A DNA stretch of 64,000 bases from an uncultured Bacteroidales bacterium (lineage in GTDB: Bacteria; Bacteroidota; Bacteroidia; Bacteroidales; Bacteroidaceae), in the NCBI GenBank assembly GCA_902781515.1, contig CACZJU010000002.1, positions 90,628 to 154,627 on the forward strand, given 5' to 3'. The first letter of the stretch is position 1, and every line of letters begins with the position of its first letter. Shown here one piece after another: positions 20,724 to 28,320 of this stretch. A program made the translations under genes and the position numbers. The notes below the pieces were generated by a model. That model had not been told where the DNA came from. It was given only the letters and a program-made list of their open reading frames with translations, and made no database searches.

Positions 20724-20849
20724 ATGAAAAAACTCCTCACGTTAATACTCATTGCCCTTGTGCTAAGCGCATGCAACGAGAAGAAAACAGCCACTGAAGT
20801 ACTCATTGAAACCTCGATGGGCAACATCCGCCGCGTCACCGTCCTCTAA
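20724..20849 (+). pseudogene. N-terminal remnant of a cyclophilin-type prolyl isomerase lipoprotein
   Basis: A 41-residue frame starts seven bases after the GH5 stop. It has a good lipoprotein signal (LLTLILIALVLSACNEKK) followed by EVLIETSMGNIR, which is the first beta strand of cyclophilin-type peptidyl-prolyl isomerases. The frame then stops, whereas a full enzyme needs about 150 more residues, none of which appear downstream. It could survive as a tiny lipoprotein, but decay by deletion is the simpler reading. Confidence 0.6.
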
Positions 20850-20877
20850 CGAAGAAACAAATAAGAATAAGAACGAT

Positions 20878-21963
20878 ATGAAGAGAATCATCCTGTTAAT
20901 CATAGTCGTTGTAGCTGTGGCAATGAGCACGACGGCAGCAATAAAAGTGGAAGTTAGCGAGACAGTAGAGCTAATGGGGATACTTGCGCATACAGCCGAT
21001 TACTCAGCATATAACGCGAACCTTGCCGGAGAGTACTCAAAGGACATCGACGCATGGTTTGCCCCATACAAGCAGCACAAGGCCGTAGTCCTCAGTCAGG
21101 ACATCCGCGAGAAGTATGGCATCGGCTACGAAAGGGTATCGAATATGGCTATACACCTCGACATCGAAAAGGGCAAACTGAAGCTTATAGGCGAGCGCTC
21201 CGAACTGAACAACGGTTGGGAGAATGTTGACCTCGACGATTTTGTGGACAAATTGAACCAGTTCTACAAGGACACGCGCTTCCACGAGTTCTTCGAGCAG
21301 CACCGAGCCTTCTACGAAGAGGGAATCAAGAGCTACGAAACCGATGTCATGCCTTACTTCCACCCCGAATGGTACGCCCGTTTCTACGGCACAGAGGCTA
21401 CGGAGCAGTTCCGCATCGTCATCGGCTTCGCACACGGCGACACCAACAATGGAGTGAGTCGCCAACTGCAGGGACAACCACGCGAGGTATTCTCCATCAT
21501 GGGCTATGTTATCAATCCCAACACGGGCAAGCCACGCTGGGACGCAGCCATACTCATACACGAATTCAACCACTCCTTCGTCAATCCCCTACTCGACAAA
21601 GCCGCCAACTCCGCTCTCATTGAGAAAGTCGGACAGAAGCTTTTCCAGTGGTCGCAGCCAGAGATGCAGAACCAAGCCTACAACGAATGGAGCATCGTCA
21701 TCAACGAGAGCATCGTCCGTGCCGCCGTATTCATTTACATGAAAGACAACGGACTCATCAATAAAGGCACCCTGAATTTCCTGTTCTACGAAACATGGCG
21801 CAGAGGTTTCCGCTGGACGCCAGAGCTAATCGAAGCACTCCAGACCTACGCCAACAATCGCGACAAATACCCCACGCTCAACGACTACTATCCTGAGATA
21901 GCCCGCTGCCTTGAGCAATACGTCATCACCGAATCCACCCGCCTCCAAAACGCCCTGAAATAA
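20878..21963 (+). CDS. DUF4932 protein, putative secreted zinc metalloprotease
   Basis: I start it at the ATG giving MKRIILLIIVVVAVAMSTTA, a signal peptide; the longer frame overlaps the cyclophilin remnant. The 361-residue protein matches the DUF4932 pattern, with a central AAILIHEFNHSFVNPLLDKA. The HEFNH sequence is an HExxH zinc-binding site, and NEWSIVINESIVRAAV may supply the third ligand. Peptidase activity is inferred from this motif only. No neighbour suggests a substrate. Confidence 0.78.
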   Translation: MKRIILLIIVVVAVAMSTTAAIKVEVSETVELMGILAHTADYSAYNANLAGEYSKDIDAWFAPYKQHKAVVLSQDIREKYGIGYERVSNMAIHLDIEKGKLKLIGERSELNNGWENVDLDDFVDKLNQFYKDTRFHEFFEQHRAFYEEGIKSYETDVMPYFHPEWYARFYGTEATEQFRIVIGFAHGDTNNGVSRQLQGQPREVFSIMGYVINPNTGKPRWDAAILIHEFNHSFVNPLLDKAANSALIEKVGQKLFQWSQPEMQNQAYNEWSIVINESIVRAAVFIYMKDNGLINKGTLNFLFYETWRRGFRWTPELIEALQTYANNRDKYPTLNDYYPEIARCLEQYVITESTRLQNALK

Positions 21964-22026
21964 ACCCATCGCCCAAACCAGAGAACATTTCGGGCGCTTT
22001 TGCTTTTGCTTCTAAAAATTAATATG

Positions 22027-22034
22027 TATCTTTG
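22027..22034 (+). promoter_or_regulatory. -7 element for the YoeB-type toxin-antitoxin operon
   Basis: TATCTTTG lies 26 bases before the antitoxin ATG. TTG sequences 18 or more bases upstream could serve as the -33 element. Such operons are normally repressed by their own antitoxin-toxin complex, but no operator palindrome is obvious. Confidence 0.55.
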
Positions 22035-22060
22035 TACCGTGAAAATAATCATTTGGCGTT

Positions 22061-22297
22061 ATGACTACTCTAGAACTGAATGCTGAGATGTTGCGTTCTA
22101 TGAGCGTGATTGCTGAGGACGAGACGTTGCTAAGACGGGCTATTAAATACCTGCATAAGTTGATTTCTGAGAAGCAGGCTGACCCCACGGAACTTACCCG
22201 TGAGGAATTCTTCACACGTATTGAAGAAGCCAGGAAGCAGCCTGGCAAGCAATTTGCCAGCGTCGAGGAACTGGACCAATATATCCGCAATCTATGA
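22061..22297 (+). CDS. antitoxin of a YoeB/Txe-type pair
   Basis: A 78-residue acidic protein (MTTLELNAEMLRSMSVIAED) with two predicted helices in the first half and a flexible, charged second half (LTREEFFTRIEEARKQPGKQ), the usual layout of antitoxins whose tail wraps the toxin. Its stop overlaps the toxin start in an ATGA. I do not see a classic Phd/YefM fold signature, so it may belong to a Bacteroidetes-specific antitoxin group. Confidence 0.8.
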   Translation: MTTLELNAEMLRSMSVIAEDETLLRRAIKYLHKLISEKQADPTELTREEFFTRIEEARKQPGKQFASVEELDQYIRNL

Positions 22298-22572
22298 GTC
22301 GTTATCGCGTAGAGATTAAGGAGCAAGCGCAGCACGACCTTAAAGCTCTCAGCAAGAATGAGCCAAAGGCATATAAGAAAGCGCTCGCTTTGATAGCTGA
22401 GCTATACGACCATCCACAAAGCGGAACTGGAAAGCCAGAACAGCTTAAAGGTGGTGGAGGAACGTTGTGGAGCCGCCGTATTTCGCAAAAACACAGACTT
22501 GTATATGAGATTTTTGAAACAATAGTCCGCGTAGATGTACTCACGGCCTATGGCCATTATGGTGACAAATAA
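22294..22572 (+). CDS. YoeB/Txe-type mRNA-cleaving toxin
   Basis: A 92-residue RelE-superfamily endoribonuclease. The pattern YRVEIKEQAQHDLKALSKNE, then GTGKPEQLKGGGGTLWSRRI, then SQKHRLVYEI and a C-terminal AYGHYGDK is that of YoeB toxins, including the His and Tyr near the end that act in catalysis. Toxins of this family bind the ribosome and cut mRNA in the A site. It is translationally coupled to the antitoxin by a 4-base overlap. Confidence 0.88.
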   Translation: MSRYRVEIKEQAQHDLKALSKNEPKAYKKALALIAELYDHPQSGTGKPEQLKGGGGTLWSRRISQKHRLVYEIFETIVRVDVLTAYGHYGDK

Positions 22573-22610
22573 TCTCATAAAACTATACTCAAACTCCTTT
22601 GCGAAATATC

Positions 22611-22698
22611 TATAGAAACATAGGCTACTCAATATAGTAACTTCGGCATTTCTTTATAGTAACTCCACCATTTCACTATAGAGACTTCAGCTATTCGC
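22611..22698. repeat. four tandem 22-bp iterons
   Basis: Four consecutive units of exactly 22 bases start at 22611, 22633, 22655 and 22677. Each begins TATAG and continues with a variant of TAACTTCGGCATTTC. They differ at several positions, so they are old or functionally constrained in part. They lie 48 bases upstream of the promoter element at 22746 and could be binding sites for a regulator. Confidence 0.65.
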
Positions 22699-22745
22699 TA
22701 CAAAACATTTTTACGCTTCCCTTTTCCTATTTAAAAATAAATTCG

Positions 22746-22754
22746 TAATTTTGC
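22746..22754 (+). promoter_or_regulatory. -7 element for the small-protein/DUF6169 pair
   Basis: TAATTTTGC matches TAnnTTTG, 26 bases before the ATG at 22781. A -33 TTG is not clear; the four 22-bp iterons end 47 bases upstream. Confidence 0.5.
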
Positions 22755-22780
22755 AGCGAACGGAATAATAGGAATGTGCT

Positions 22781-22924
22781 ATGAATAGCGAAAAGAGGAC
22801 CATGATAGCTCGTATCTTCCGCAAAATGCAGGAAGACAAAAAAACAATACGAGCATATATCAAGGAACACGGAACTTTAAATGGTTTTAGCAATGACTCA
22901 ATTCAATTTGCTAAACCGATATGA
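22781..22924 (+). CDS. small basic protein, 47 aa, overlapping the DUF6169 gene
   Basis: The frame reads MNSEKRTMIARIFRKMQEDK and goes on with a second charged helix. It starts at a sensible distance from the promoter and overlaps the next gene by 29 bases in another frame, a typical coupled arrangement. It has no known fold that I can name. The positive N-terminus and two-helix look are compatible with a regulator or antitoxin-like partner of the next gene, but that is a guess. Confidence 0.5.
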   Translation: MNSEKRTMIARIFRKMQEDKKTIRAYIKEHGTLNGFSNDSIQFAKPI

Positions 22925-23381
22925 GTTTGACGACATAGAAAATGGGTATTCCTTCACAACAGATGACGGGAATACCTATTTTGTATATTTCATTGAATAC
23001 CCTCTTATTGATACATTACCTGACGGAACGCTCTTTACGTTTAATATAGAACGTCTTGATGACAATAACCATAGAAACGGCTCAGAGCAAAAGGTCAGAA
23101 ATACCATTTTACACATATTGGCTTCATTCTTCGAGAAACACGAACGAGCCATTCTCTCAGTTTGCGACATAACCGATGGTCGTCAGAAAGTAAGAAAAAG
23201 GCTTTTTGACAAGTGGTACAACGATTTTGGAGCTACACTACTGGAAAAAAGAGAAGCACCAGTCATTGTTGAAGGCAATATTACCTACAGTATGCTATAT
23301 TATAGAAGGGATAATATATATAAATCTCTTTTGGAAGATGGCTTCGATGAATTAGTTGCAGTTAATTTCTATAACGAATAA
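22896..23381 (+). CDS. DUF6169 family protein
   Basis: 161 residues from the ATG giving MTQFNLLNRYEFDDIENGYS; an ATG 15 bases earlier is also possible. The blocks YSFTTDDGNTYFVYFIEYP, FTFNIERLDDNN and RNTILHILASFFEKHERAIL are typical of this Bacteroidetes family of unknown function. There is no signal peptide, so it is probably cytosolic. It always seems to be a small single-domain protein, and the pairing with an upstream 47-residue gene is notable. Confidence 0.7.
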   Translation, partial: TQFNLLNRYEFDDIENGYSFTTDDGNTYFVYFIEYPLIDTLPDGTLFTFNIERLDDNNHRNGSEQKVRNTILHILASFFEKHERAILSVCDITDGRQKVRKRLFDKWYNDFGATLLEKREAPVIVEGNITYSMLYYRRDNIYKSLLEDGFDELVAVNFYNE

Positions 23382-23404
23382 ATAATCCCACCACCGCTTA
23401 CACC

Positions 23405-23440
23405 AGCCTTTCCGTCCACAAAGCGGAGAGGCTTTTTCTT
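23405..23440 (+). terminator. rho-independent terminator after the DUF6169 gene
   Basis: AGCCTTTCCG pairs over ten positions (one G-T) with CGGAGAGGCT across a nine-base loop and is followed by TTTTTCTTT. Confidence 0.8.
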
Positions 23441-23491
23441 TGCGCCCGAAACATTTTGGGGCATTTGTTTTGAGCATATTAAATAAATATG

Positions 23492-23500
23492 TAAATTTGC
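23492..23500 (+). promoter_or_regulatory. -7 element in front of the structured RNA
   Basis: TAAATTTGC is a full match to TAnnTTTGC. Transcription would start near 23506, about 290 bases before the next ATG, which is too long for an ordinary leader and supports an RNA gene or a structured leader. Confidence 0.6.
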
Positions 23501-23505
23501 AGCGG

Positions 23506-23775
23506 TATCAGGGGAGAAATCCCGAGCCGCAGATGCATTAGCTTATTATTTCGCACTTACCGAAAAGACGTAGGAAATCTATTTTGGAATAGTCGATTTA
23601 ATAGCGAGGGAAAGGCCTGGAGAGGTATTTCCTGCTAACAAATATAGCTTTGCAACACGTATTGGCGTGGAGCATTCTTATATGTTAGCAGGGGTTCCAA
23701 AATTCCTACGTCTGCCCCTTAGGTAAGTGCATAAGAATGGCCACGCCATTCTTTATGCCCTTCCTTGCCGCTGCT
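23506..23775 (+). ncRNA. candidate structured RNA with 6S-like rod
   Basis: No gene is seen in this stretch. A long rod at 23553-23730 is built of GCACTTACC/GGTAAGTGC, GACGTAGGAA/TTCCTACGTC, ATTTTGGAA/TTCCAAAAT and CCTGCTAACA/TGTTAGCAGG. A 40-base unpaired bubble on the 5' side precedes the last stem, and a small CACG/CGTG hairpin sits in the terminal loop. A short 5' hairpin (23503-23530) and a 3' hairpin (23729-23758, GCATAAGAATGG/CCATTCTTTATGC) flank the rod. Rod length (about 180) and bubble recall 6S RNA, but family identity is unproven. It could also be a leader of the lipoprotein gene that follows. Confidence 0.55.
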
Positions 23776-23796
23776 TAGACATTATAAACAACTAAA

Positions 23797-24429
23797 ATGA
23801 TAAGCAAAATGAAAACAATGAAAAACTTTGGAATGATTGCCCTCGTGGCAATGGTATTGATGGGCTGTGGTAGCACAAAGCCTCTAGTAGAGTCTCGTAT
23901 TGACACTAAGAAGAGCCTTGAGGGCGAGAATGTATCTGTAGAAACTGCCAAGTTACAAGGCATTGATATGGTTGACGACCTAAGTGAGGACGGTCTTACA
24001 ATACGTAAAGTAGCTTACAAGTGGTATGCAGGCATTGGTAAGGCTAACGACAAGCAGACTGCCATAGAGATAGCTGAACGTGAAGCACGTGCAACGATTT
24101 CGCGAGTTATTGAGAACATGGTAGAAGACCAAGCTAAGCGTGGAAGTCTGACCAATAACGGAGAGGTGCAGAAGGCTGTGAGTTCGTATTGGAAACAGAT
24201 GAGTAAGAGCATACAGAATGCTTGTGAACCTTTCGGCGATACAAAAATCGAGTTTAGCCCCACAACTAAGATGTACACTGTAACCGCCAAGGTGGGCGTT
24301 CGTGGTGACAAGTTCCAGCAGATGCTTAACAATGCCGGTAACTATAAGCCCAACAATCTTAGCGGTAAGGACTTGGATAGCTTCATTGAGGTAAATAATT
24401 CAATCATGAATGCTGCCAAAGGTAAGTAA
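23797..24429 (+). CDS. LPP20-like lipoprotein, 210 aa
   Basis: Several in-frame ATGs lie close together; those at 23809 or 23818 also give a good lipoprotein signal (MKNFGMIALVAMVLMGCGST). The mature domain, from about residue 65, has the LPP20-type pattern YKWYAGIGKANDKQTAIEIA and REARATISRVIENMVEDQAK, then ACEPFGDTKIEFSPTTKMYT, ending in a helical tail. It is clearly paralogous to the gene at 25419. The family is linked to the envelope, with no defined activity. It is first of five consecutive envelope genes. Confidence 0.7.
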   Translation: MISKMKTMKNFGMIALVAMVLMGCGSTKPLVESRIDTKKSLEGENVSVETAKLQGIDMVDDLSEDGLTIRKVAYKWYAGIGKANDKQTAIEIAEREARATISRVIENMVEDQAKRGSLTNNGEVQKAVSSYWKQMSKSIQNACEPFGDTKIEFSPTTKMYTVTAKVGVRGDKFQQMLNNAGNYKPNNLSGKDLDSFIEVNNSIMNAAKGK

Positions 24430-24432
24430 ACA

Positions 24433-25422
24433 ATGAGGCGTATATTTGCATTAGCTTTACTTTTCGTCAGCATTGTAGCCTCGGCTCAAAACTATCCAGC
24501 GGAGTGGGCAAAATACACTTCTGACGATTATTACCATGACATCGAGAGCGCAGCTACCAAGCAGTCCGCTCTCGAACTGGCACGCACGAACCTTGCACGT
24601 CAGATACAAGTGAAGATAAACGAGGTGAGCCAAATGGACAAACATGTGCTTGACGGTCGCTCGAACGTTCTATACCGCTCGTCGAAGAACTTTTCTACCA
24701 ATGTGGACATGAACCTCACCGAGACAAAGAGCTACTACAACGATGCTCTCGGAAAACACTATGTCCTTATATATATAGATAAGGTAGCAGCAAGTACTTT
24801 CTATGAGAATGAAGTCAAGATGCTCATTAGCAATACGGGTAACACAATAACCATAGCTGACAACTACATCAAGAATGGCTTCAAGCAGAAAGCTAAGACC
24901 GAGTTGCAGAAAGCCTTAGGACAGTTTGACAATGCGGCTAAACCATTCTTCTGGCTCAATGTCTTTGGTCTTGCAGAGTATCGGATACAGAACTATCTTA
25001 ATCAGGTACATGAACGTGAACAAAGTATCAAACAGCGTCTAACCGACTTGGAGTATGGTACGACATATTGCGTTGTTTGTGAGGCAGAAATGTTTGGTAT
25101 GAAGTATGTCAAGTTGGCTAATGAGGTGAAGGGGAACCTTTCGGCCTCTGGTTGTAACTTTGTAGATGAACAGGGAAGTGCAGACTACACAATCCGCATT
25201 AAGGCCTCGGCTCGAAGGTACAACGAGTTTCAAGGTGCCTACTTCACATACATAGATGCAGCGGTAACCATAGACAAGAATGCCACAGGACAGCGCATCT
25301 TCGAGGATGAAGTATCGGTCAAAGGTGCCCATACACTTAGTTATGATGAAGCCGCCCGTGATGGATACAAGCAAATAACCAAGGAAATCACAAAAATGTT
25401 AAATGAAAACATAAAGCTATGA
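24433..25422 (+). CDS. LPP20 family exported protein, 329 aa
   Basis: A signal peptide (RRIFALALLFVSIVASAQ) precedes WAKYTSDDYYHDIESAATKQ and SALELARTNLARQIQVKINE, the LPP20 domain pattern. Residues of about 120-190 are helical and TPR-like. The C-terminal third (EMFGMKYVKLANEVKGNLSA to GAHTLSYDEAARDGYKQITK) resembles the fold that accompanies CsgG-like proteins. It begins four bases after the previous stop, and its end overlaps the next gene by four bases, so the three genes are one operon. Confidence 0.68.
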   Translation: MRRIFALALLFVSIVASAQNYPAEWAKYTSDDYYHDIESAATKQSALELARTNLARQIQVKINEVSQMDKHVLDGRSNVLYRSSKNFSTNVDMNLTETKSYYNDALGKHYVLIYIDKVAASTFYENEVKMLISNTGNTITIADNYIKNGFKQKAKTELQKALGQFDNAAKPFFWLNVFGLAEYRIQNYLNQVHEREQSIKQRLTDLEYGTTYCVVCEAEMFGMKYVKLANEVKGNLSASGCNFVDEQGSADYTIRIKASARRYNEFQGAYFTYIDAAVTIDKNATGQRIFEDEVSVKGAHTLSYDEAARDGYKQITKEITKMLNENIKL

Positions 25423-25979
25423 AAAGGCACATATTTATGTTATCAGTCCTGTTGTTTTCAACAATAGAGGCTGTTGCTCAAAATACTACAAAGACTCTAA
25501 AACTTCAGGGCTTAGAAATGAAAGAGGCAATGAATGAGGACGGTACGGCATTGATTCAACGTCCTTATCGTTGGTTTGCCGGTATCGGAAAAGCTGACGA
25601 TGAAGGGTTGGCTGTTGAAATGGCACAACTCGAAGCCTACGCAACTGTGTCTCGTGTTATAGAGAATGTAGTTAAGGCCCAAGCCAAGCGTGGAGCTATT
25701 TCTGACAACGGCATAGTACAGAAGGCCCTCCAGTCGTATTGGGAGCAGAAAAGTTCGAGTATTCAGAAAGCCTGCGAACCCTTTGGCGACACAGAAGTGA
25801 CTTTTAATAGTGAAACTGGAATGTATGAGGCAGTAGCCAAAGTAGGCATTCGTGGCGACCGCTATATCAAACTTCTTGGTGAGGCAAAAGACGCCAAGCC
25901 CGAAGGTCTGACTGGCAATGATCTGAAGCAGTTCATTGAGACCAATAATGCCATTATCGATGCTGCAAAAGGAAACTAA
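25419..25979 (+). CDS. LPP20-like exported protein, paralog of the 23797 gene
   Basis: A 186-residue protein with a cleavable signal (FMLSVLLFSTIEAVAQ) instead of a lipobox. Its core YRWFAGIGKADDEGLAVEMA, VSRVIENVVKAQAKRGAISD, ACEPFGDTEVTFNSETGMYE and the tail FIETNNAIIDAAKGN align throughout with the lipoprotein at 23797, so one arose from the other by duplication. It is translationally coupled to the preceding gene. A lipid-anchored and a soluble form of the same domain in one operon suggests a complex across or along the outer membrane. Confidence 0.68.
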   Translation: MKRHIFMLSVLLFSTIEAVAQNTTKTLKLQGLEMKEAMNEDGTALIQRPYRWFAGIGKADDEGLAVEMAQLEAYATVSRVIENVVKAQAKRGAISDNGIVQKALQSYWEQKSSSIQKACEPFGDTEVTFNSETGMYEAVAKVGIRGDRYIKLLGEAKDAKPEGLTGNDLKQFIETNNAIIDAAKGN

Positions 25980-26008
25980 AATTATACCTTAAACAATTAA
26001 TTTTATTA

Positions 26009-27292
26009 ATGATGAAAAAACTATTTATTATTATTCTCTCTACATTATCATTGATGACATTTGCGCAAAAGAAAGTCGCAATACTTGAGTGTGTTGATAG
26101 AGAATGTAATGTTTCACAGGGTGTGAAATTGATGGTTCGTAGTAGCTTGTCAATGGCTATTGCTGAGACACCTGGTTACGAGGCCTTTGATCGCGTGGAT
26201 ATTGCGTCCATTTTAGGAGAACAAGAATTTCAACGTACAGGCTTAATAAAGGAAACGGATATAAGGAAGTTGGGAGAGATGACTGGGGCTTCTTATATTC
26301 TTGTAGCCGAGGTAGCCTATTTGAATGAATCTACAGTTATTATTCTAGCTAAATTCTTGGATGTTGAAACTGCGAAAATTGAGGGATCGTCAAGTGTTCA
26401 TAGTTCAACTTCCATTGAAGATTTAGATCGTAAATGTAAATTGTTAGCAAGAAAGCTACTTAAATTGGATCTTGAAACTGGTGCTATTAGAAGTAAGATA
26501 ACTTATGAAGGTGGTATTTATGAAGGTGAAGTAGTAAATGGTAAGCCTCATGGTCAAGGAAAGTTGTTATATTCCCTTAATAATGTCTCTAATTATGTTT
26601 CTTATGAAGGAGATTGGTTTGATGGTGAAAAACAAGGTAAGGGTACGATGATATGGAAAAATGGAGATAAATATGTGGGCAATTGGAAAAACAACAAACA
26701 AGATGGGCAGGGTAACTATTATTGGGCTGATGGTAGTATTTATAACGGAAATTGGGAAGACTCTAAGAAAAATGGTCAAGGAGTATTTTACTATGCTCCT
26801 AACAATAGTTCAAATATAGTGTCTAATGAAGGATATTGGTTAAATGATAAAGAACAAGGTCAACGTACAATTATTTGGAAAGATGGCACCAAATATGTAG
26901 GTGGTTGGGAAAACGATAAAAGAAACGGTCAAGGAACCGAATATTTTCTTAATGGTGATAAACTAATAGGAACATGGTATAGCGATAAGAGAAATGGTAA
27001 AGTGATATGGCATTATATAAATGGAGATAGGGAAGAGTGCCAATATTTAGATGGGAAAATAGCTGATGAAGATGCTACTTATTATTGGGGGACTGGAGAA
27101 TATATGACAGGGACGTATTTAAATGGGAAAAAATCTGGAAAGTGGATTAAACGCCAACCAAATGGAACGATAATATGTACATATACATATAAAGAAGGGA
27201 ATCTGATTAAAACAAAGGAGGAAAAGACAAGTGATATGCCAAAAGGTATATTTCGAAAAGTATTAGCAATCCCTTTTAGTAAGAAAAAGTGA
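26009..27292 (+). CDS. CsgG-like N-terminal domain fused to MORN repeats
   Basis: A 427-residue exported protein (signal KKLFIIILSTLSLMTFAQ). Residues 20-165 (KKVAILECVDRECNVSQGVK, GYEAFDRVDIASILGEQEFQ, DIRKLGEMTGASYILVAEVA) form a domain of the CsgG/LpoB type shared with the gene at 27358. From about 170 to 400 there are at least eight MORN-type repeats of the form YEGDWFDGEKQGKGTMIWKN and YVGNWKNNKQDGQGNYYW. The gene is visibly richer in A+T than its neighbours, especially in the repeat part, hinting at a different history. MORN repeats usually form rigid beta-hairpin rods or bind lipids or proteins; the exact role here is unknown. Confidence 0.75.
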   Translation: MMKKLFIIILSTLSLMTFAQKKVAILECVDRECNVSQGVKLMVRSSLSMAIAETPGYEAFDRVDIASILGEQEFQRTGLIKETDIRKLGEMTGASYILVAEVAYLNESTVIILAKFLDVETAKIEGSSSVHSSTSIEDLDRKCKLLARKLLKLDLETGAIRSKITYEGGIYEGEVVNGKPHGQGKLLYSLNNVSNYVSYEGDWFDGEKQGKGTMIWKNGDKYVGNWKNNKQDGQGNYYWADGSIYNGNWEDSKKNGQGVFYYAPNNSSNIVSNEGYWLNDKEQGQRTIIWKDGTKYVGGWENDKRNGQGTEYFLNGDKLIGTWYSDKRNGKVIWHYINGDREECQYLDGKIADEDATYYWGTGEYMTGTYLNGKKSGKWIKRQPNGTIICTYTYKEGNLIKTKEEKTSDMPKGIFRKVLAIPFSKKK

Positions 27293-27357
27293 AAATAGTA
27301 TGTTTTTACATTATAGTAAATTATTGCTAATTACCTGTGATCCTGATAATATAAATT

Positions 27358-28296
27358 ATGAAGAGGTTTCTATTTCTTATAACATTGTTAACAATCACTC
27401 TTTTCATAACTGCACAGAACATTAAAAGAGTGGCCATTCTTGAGACCGTGGACAAATATGACAAGGTTGACTATGGTGTGGAGTTCCAACTGAGAGCCTT
27501 TATCACAGATGCTGTGAACAAAACACCGGGATTCGAAGGCTATGACCGTGTGGATATGTCTCAAATCAACAAAGAGCATAATTTCCAACGTACCGGTATG
27601 GTCAGTGATGCAGACATAAAGAAACTCGGTGAGATGACAGGCGCCAGTTCAATCGTTGTGGCTGAAGCCGCTGCCTATGGAAGTGATGACCGAATTATCA
27701 TTGCTGCAAAGATTATTAATATTGAGTCCGGACGCATCGAAAACTCTACAAGACCGAAAGTTGCAAGTACAAGCGACAATGGTATGGAAACGGCCTGCAA
27801 TGCCGTGGTTGCAGAATTACTTGGCAAGTCTAGTGATTCTTATAATTCTAAAGGTTCAGTGCAATCATCGCCCTCAAAACAATCTGTATCTCAAGAAGAA
27901 TATGTTGACTTGGGCTTGCCAAGCGGAACTCTTTGGAAAAAGACAAACGAGAAAGGTGGCTATTACGACTATGACTCCGCTGTTAGCGAATTTGGCACCC
28001 GTCTGCCCACAAAAGAACAGTGGGAAGAACTGATGGCTGAATGCCAGTGGTCGCGAACGGGTAGCGGGTATAAGGTGACGGGGAATAATGGTAAAACCAT
28101 AATTCTGCCCGCAGCGGGCTTCCGCCTTTGCACGGGAATTGTGAGCGACGTGGGTTCTTGGGGCGACTATTGGTCGTCTAGTTCGAATGGTTCGGAGGAA
28201 GCATGGTCCTTGTTCTTCAATCCGGCATGGTGTGCGGACATGTACCGCACTGAACGTTGCTACGGTTACTCTGTTCGTCTCGTCCATAATCCATGA
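27358..28296 (+). CDS. CsgG-like N-terminal domain fused to a lectin-fold C-terminal domain
   Basis: A 312-residue exported protein (signal FLFLITLLTITLFITAQ). The first domain (KRVAILETVDKYDKVDYGVE, NKEHNFQRTGMVSDADIKKL, GASSIVVAEAAAYG) is homologous to that of the preceding gene. After a Ser/Gln-rich linker, the C-terminal 130 residues read EEYVDLGLPSGTLWKKTNEK, RLPTKEQWEELMAECQW, KTIILPAAGFRLCTG, GDYWSSSSNGSEEAWSLFFN and GYSVRLVHN. This is the Fibrobacter-major-paralog/DUF1566-like domain with a C-type-lectin-type layout, frequent in many copies in Prevotella and Bacteroides. No reverse transcriptase is nearby. A strong terminator follows. Confidence 0.72.
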   Translation: MKRFLFLITLLTITLFITAQNIKRVAILETVDKYDKVDYGVEFQLRAFITDAVNKTPGFEGYDRVDMSQINKEHNFQRTGMVSDADIKKLGEMTGASSIVVAEAAAYGSDDRIIIAAKIINIESGRIENSTRPKVASTSDNGMETACNAVVAELLGKSSDSYNSKGSVQSSPSKQSVSQEEYVDLGLPSGTLWKKTNEKGGYYDYDSAVSEFGTRLPTKEQWEELMAECQWSRTGSGYKVTGNNGKTIILPAAGFRLCTGIVSDVGSWGDYWSSSSNGSEEAWSLFFNPAWCADMYRTERCYGYSVRLVHNP

Positions 28297-28320
28297 TTGC
28301 GCAAGCAAGAACAATATAGA

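Noticed and set aside
23506-23775. tmRNA
   Set aside because: No alanine-tRNA-like ends and no tag sequence resembling GENNYALAA in any frame.
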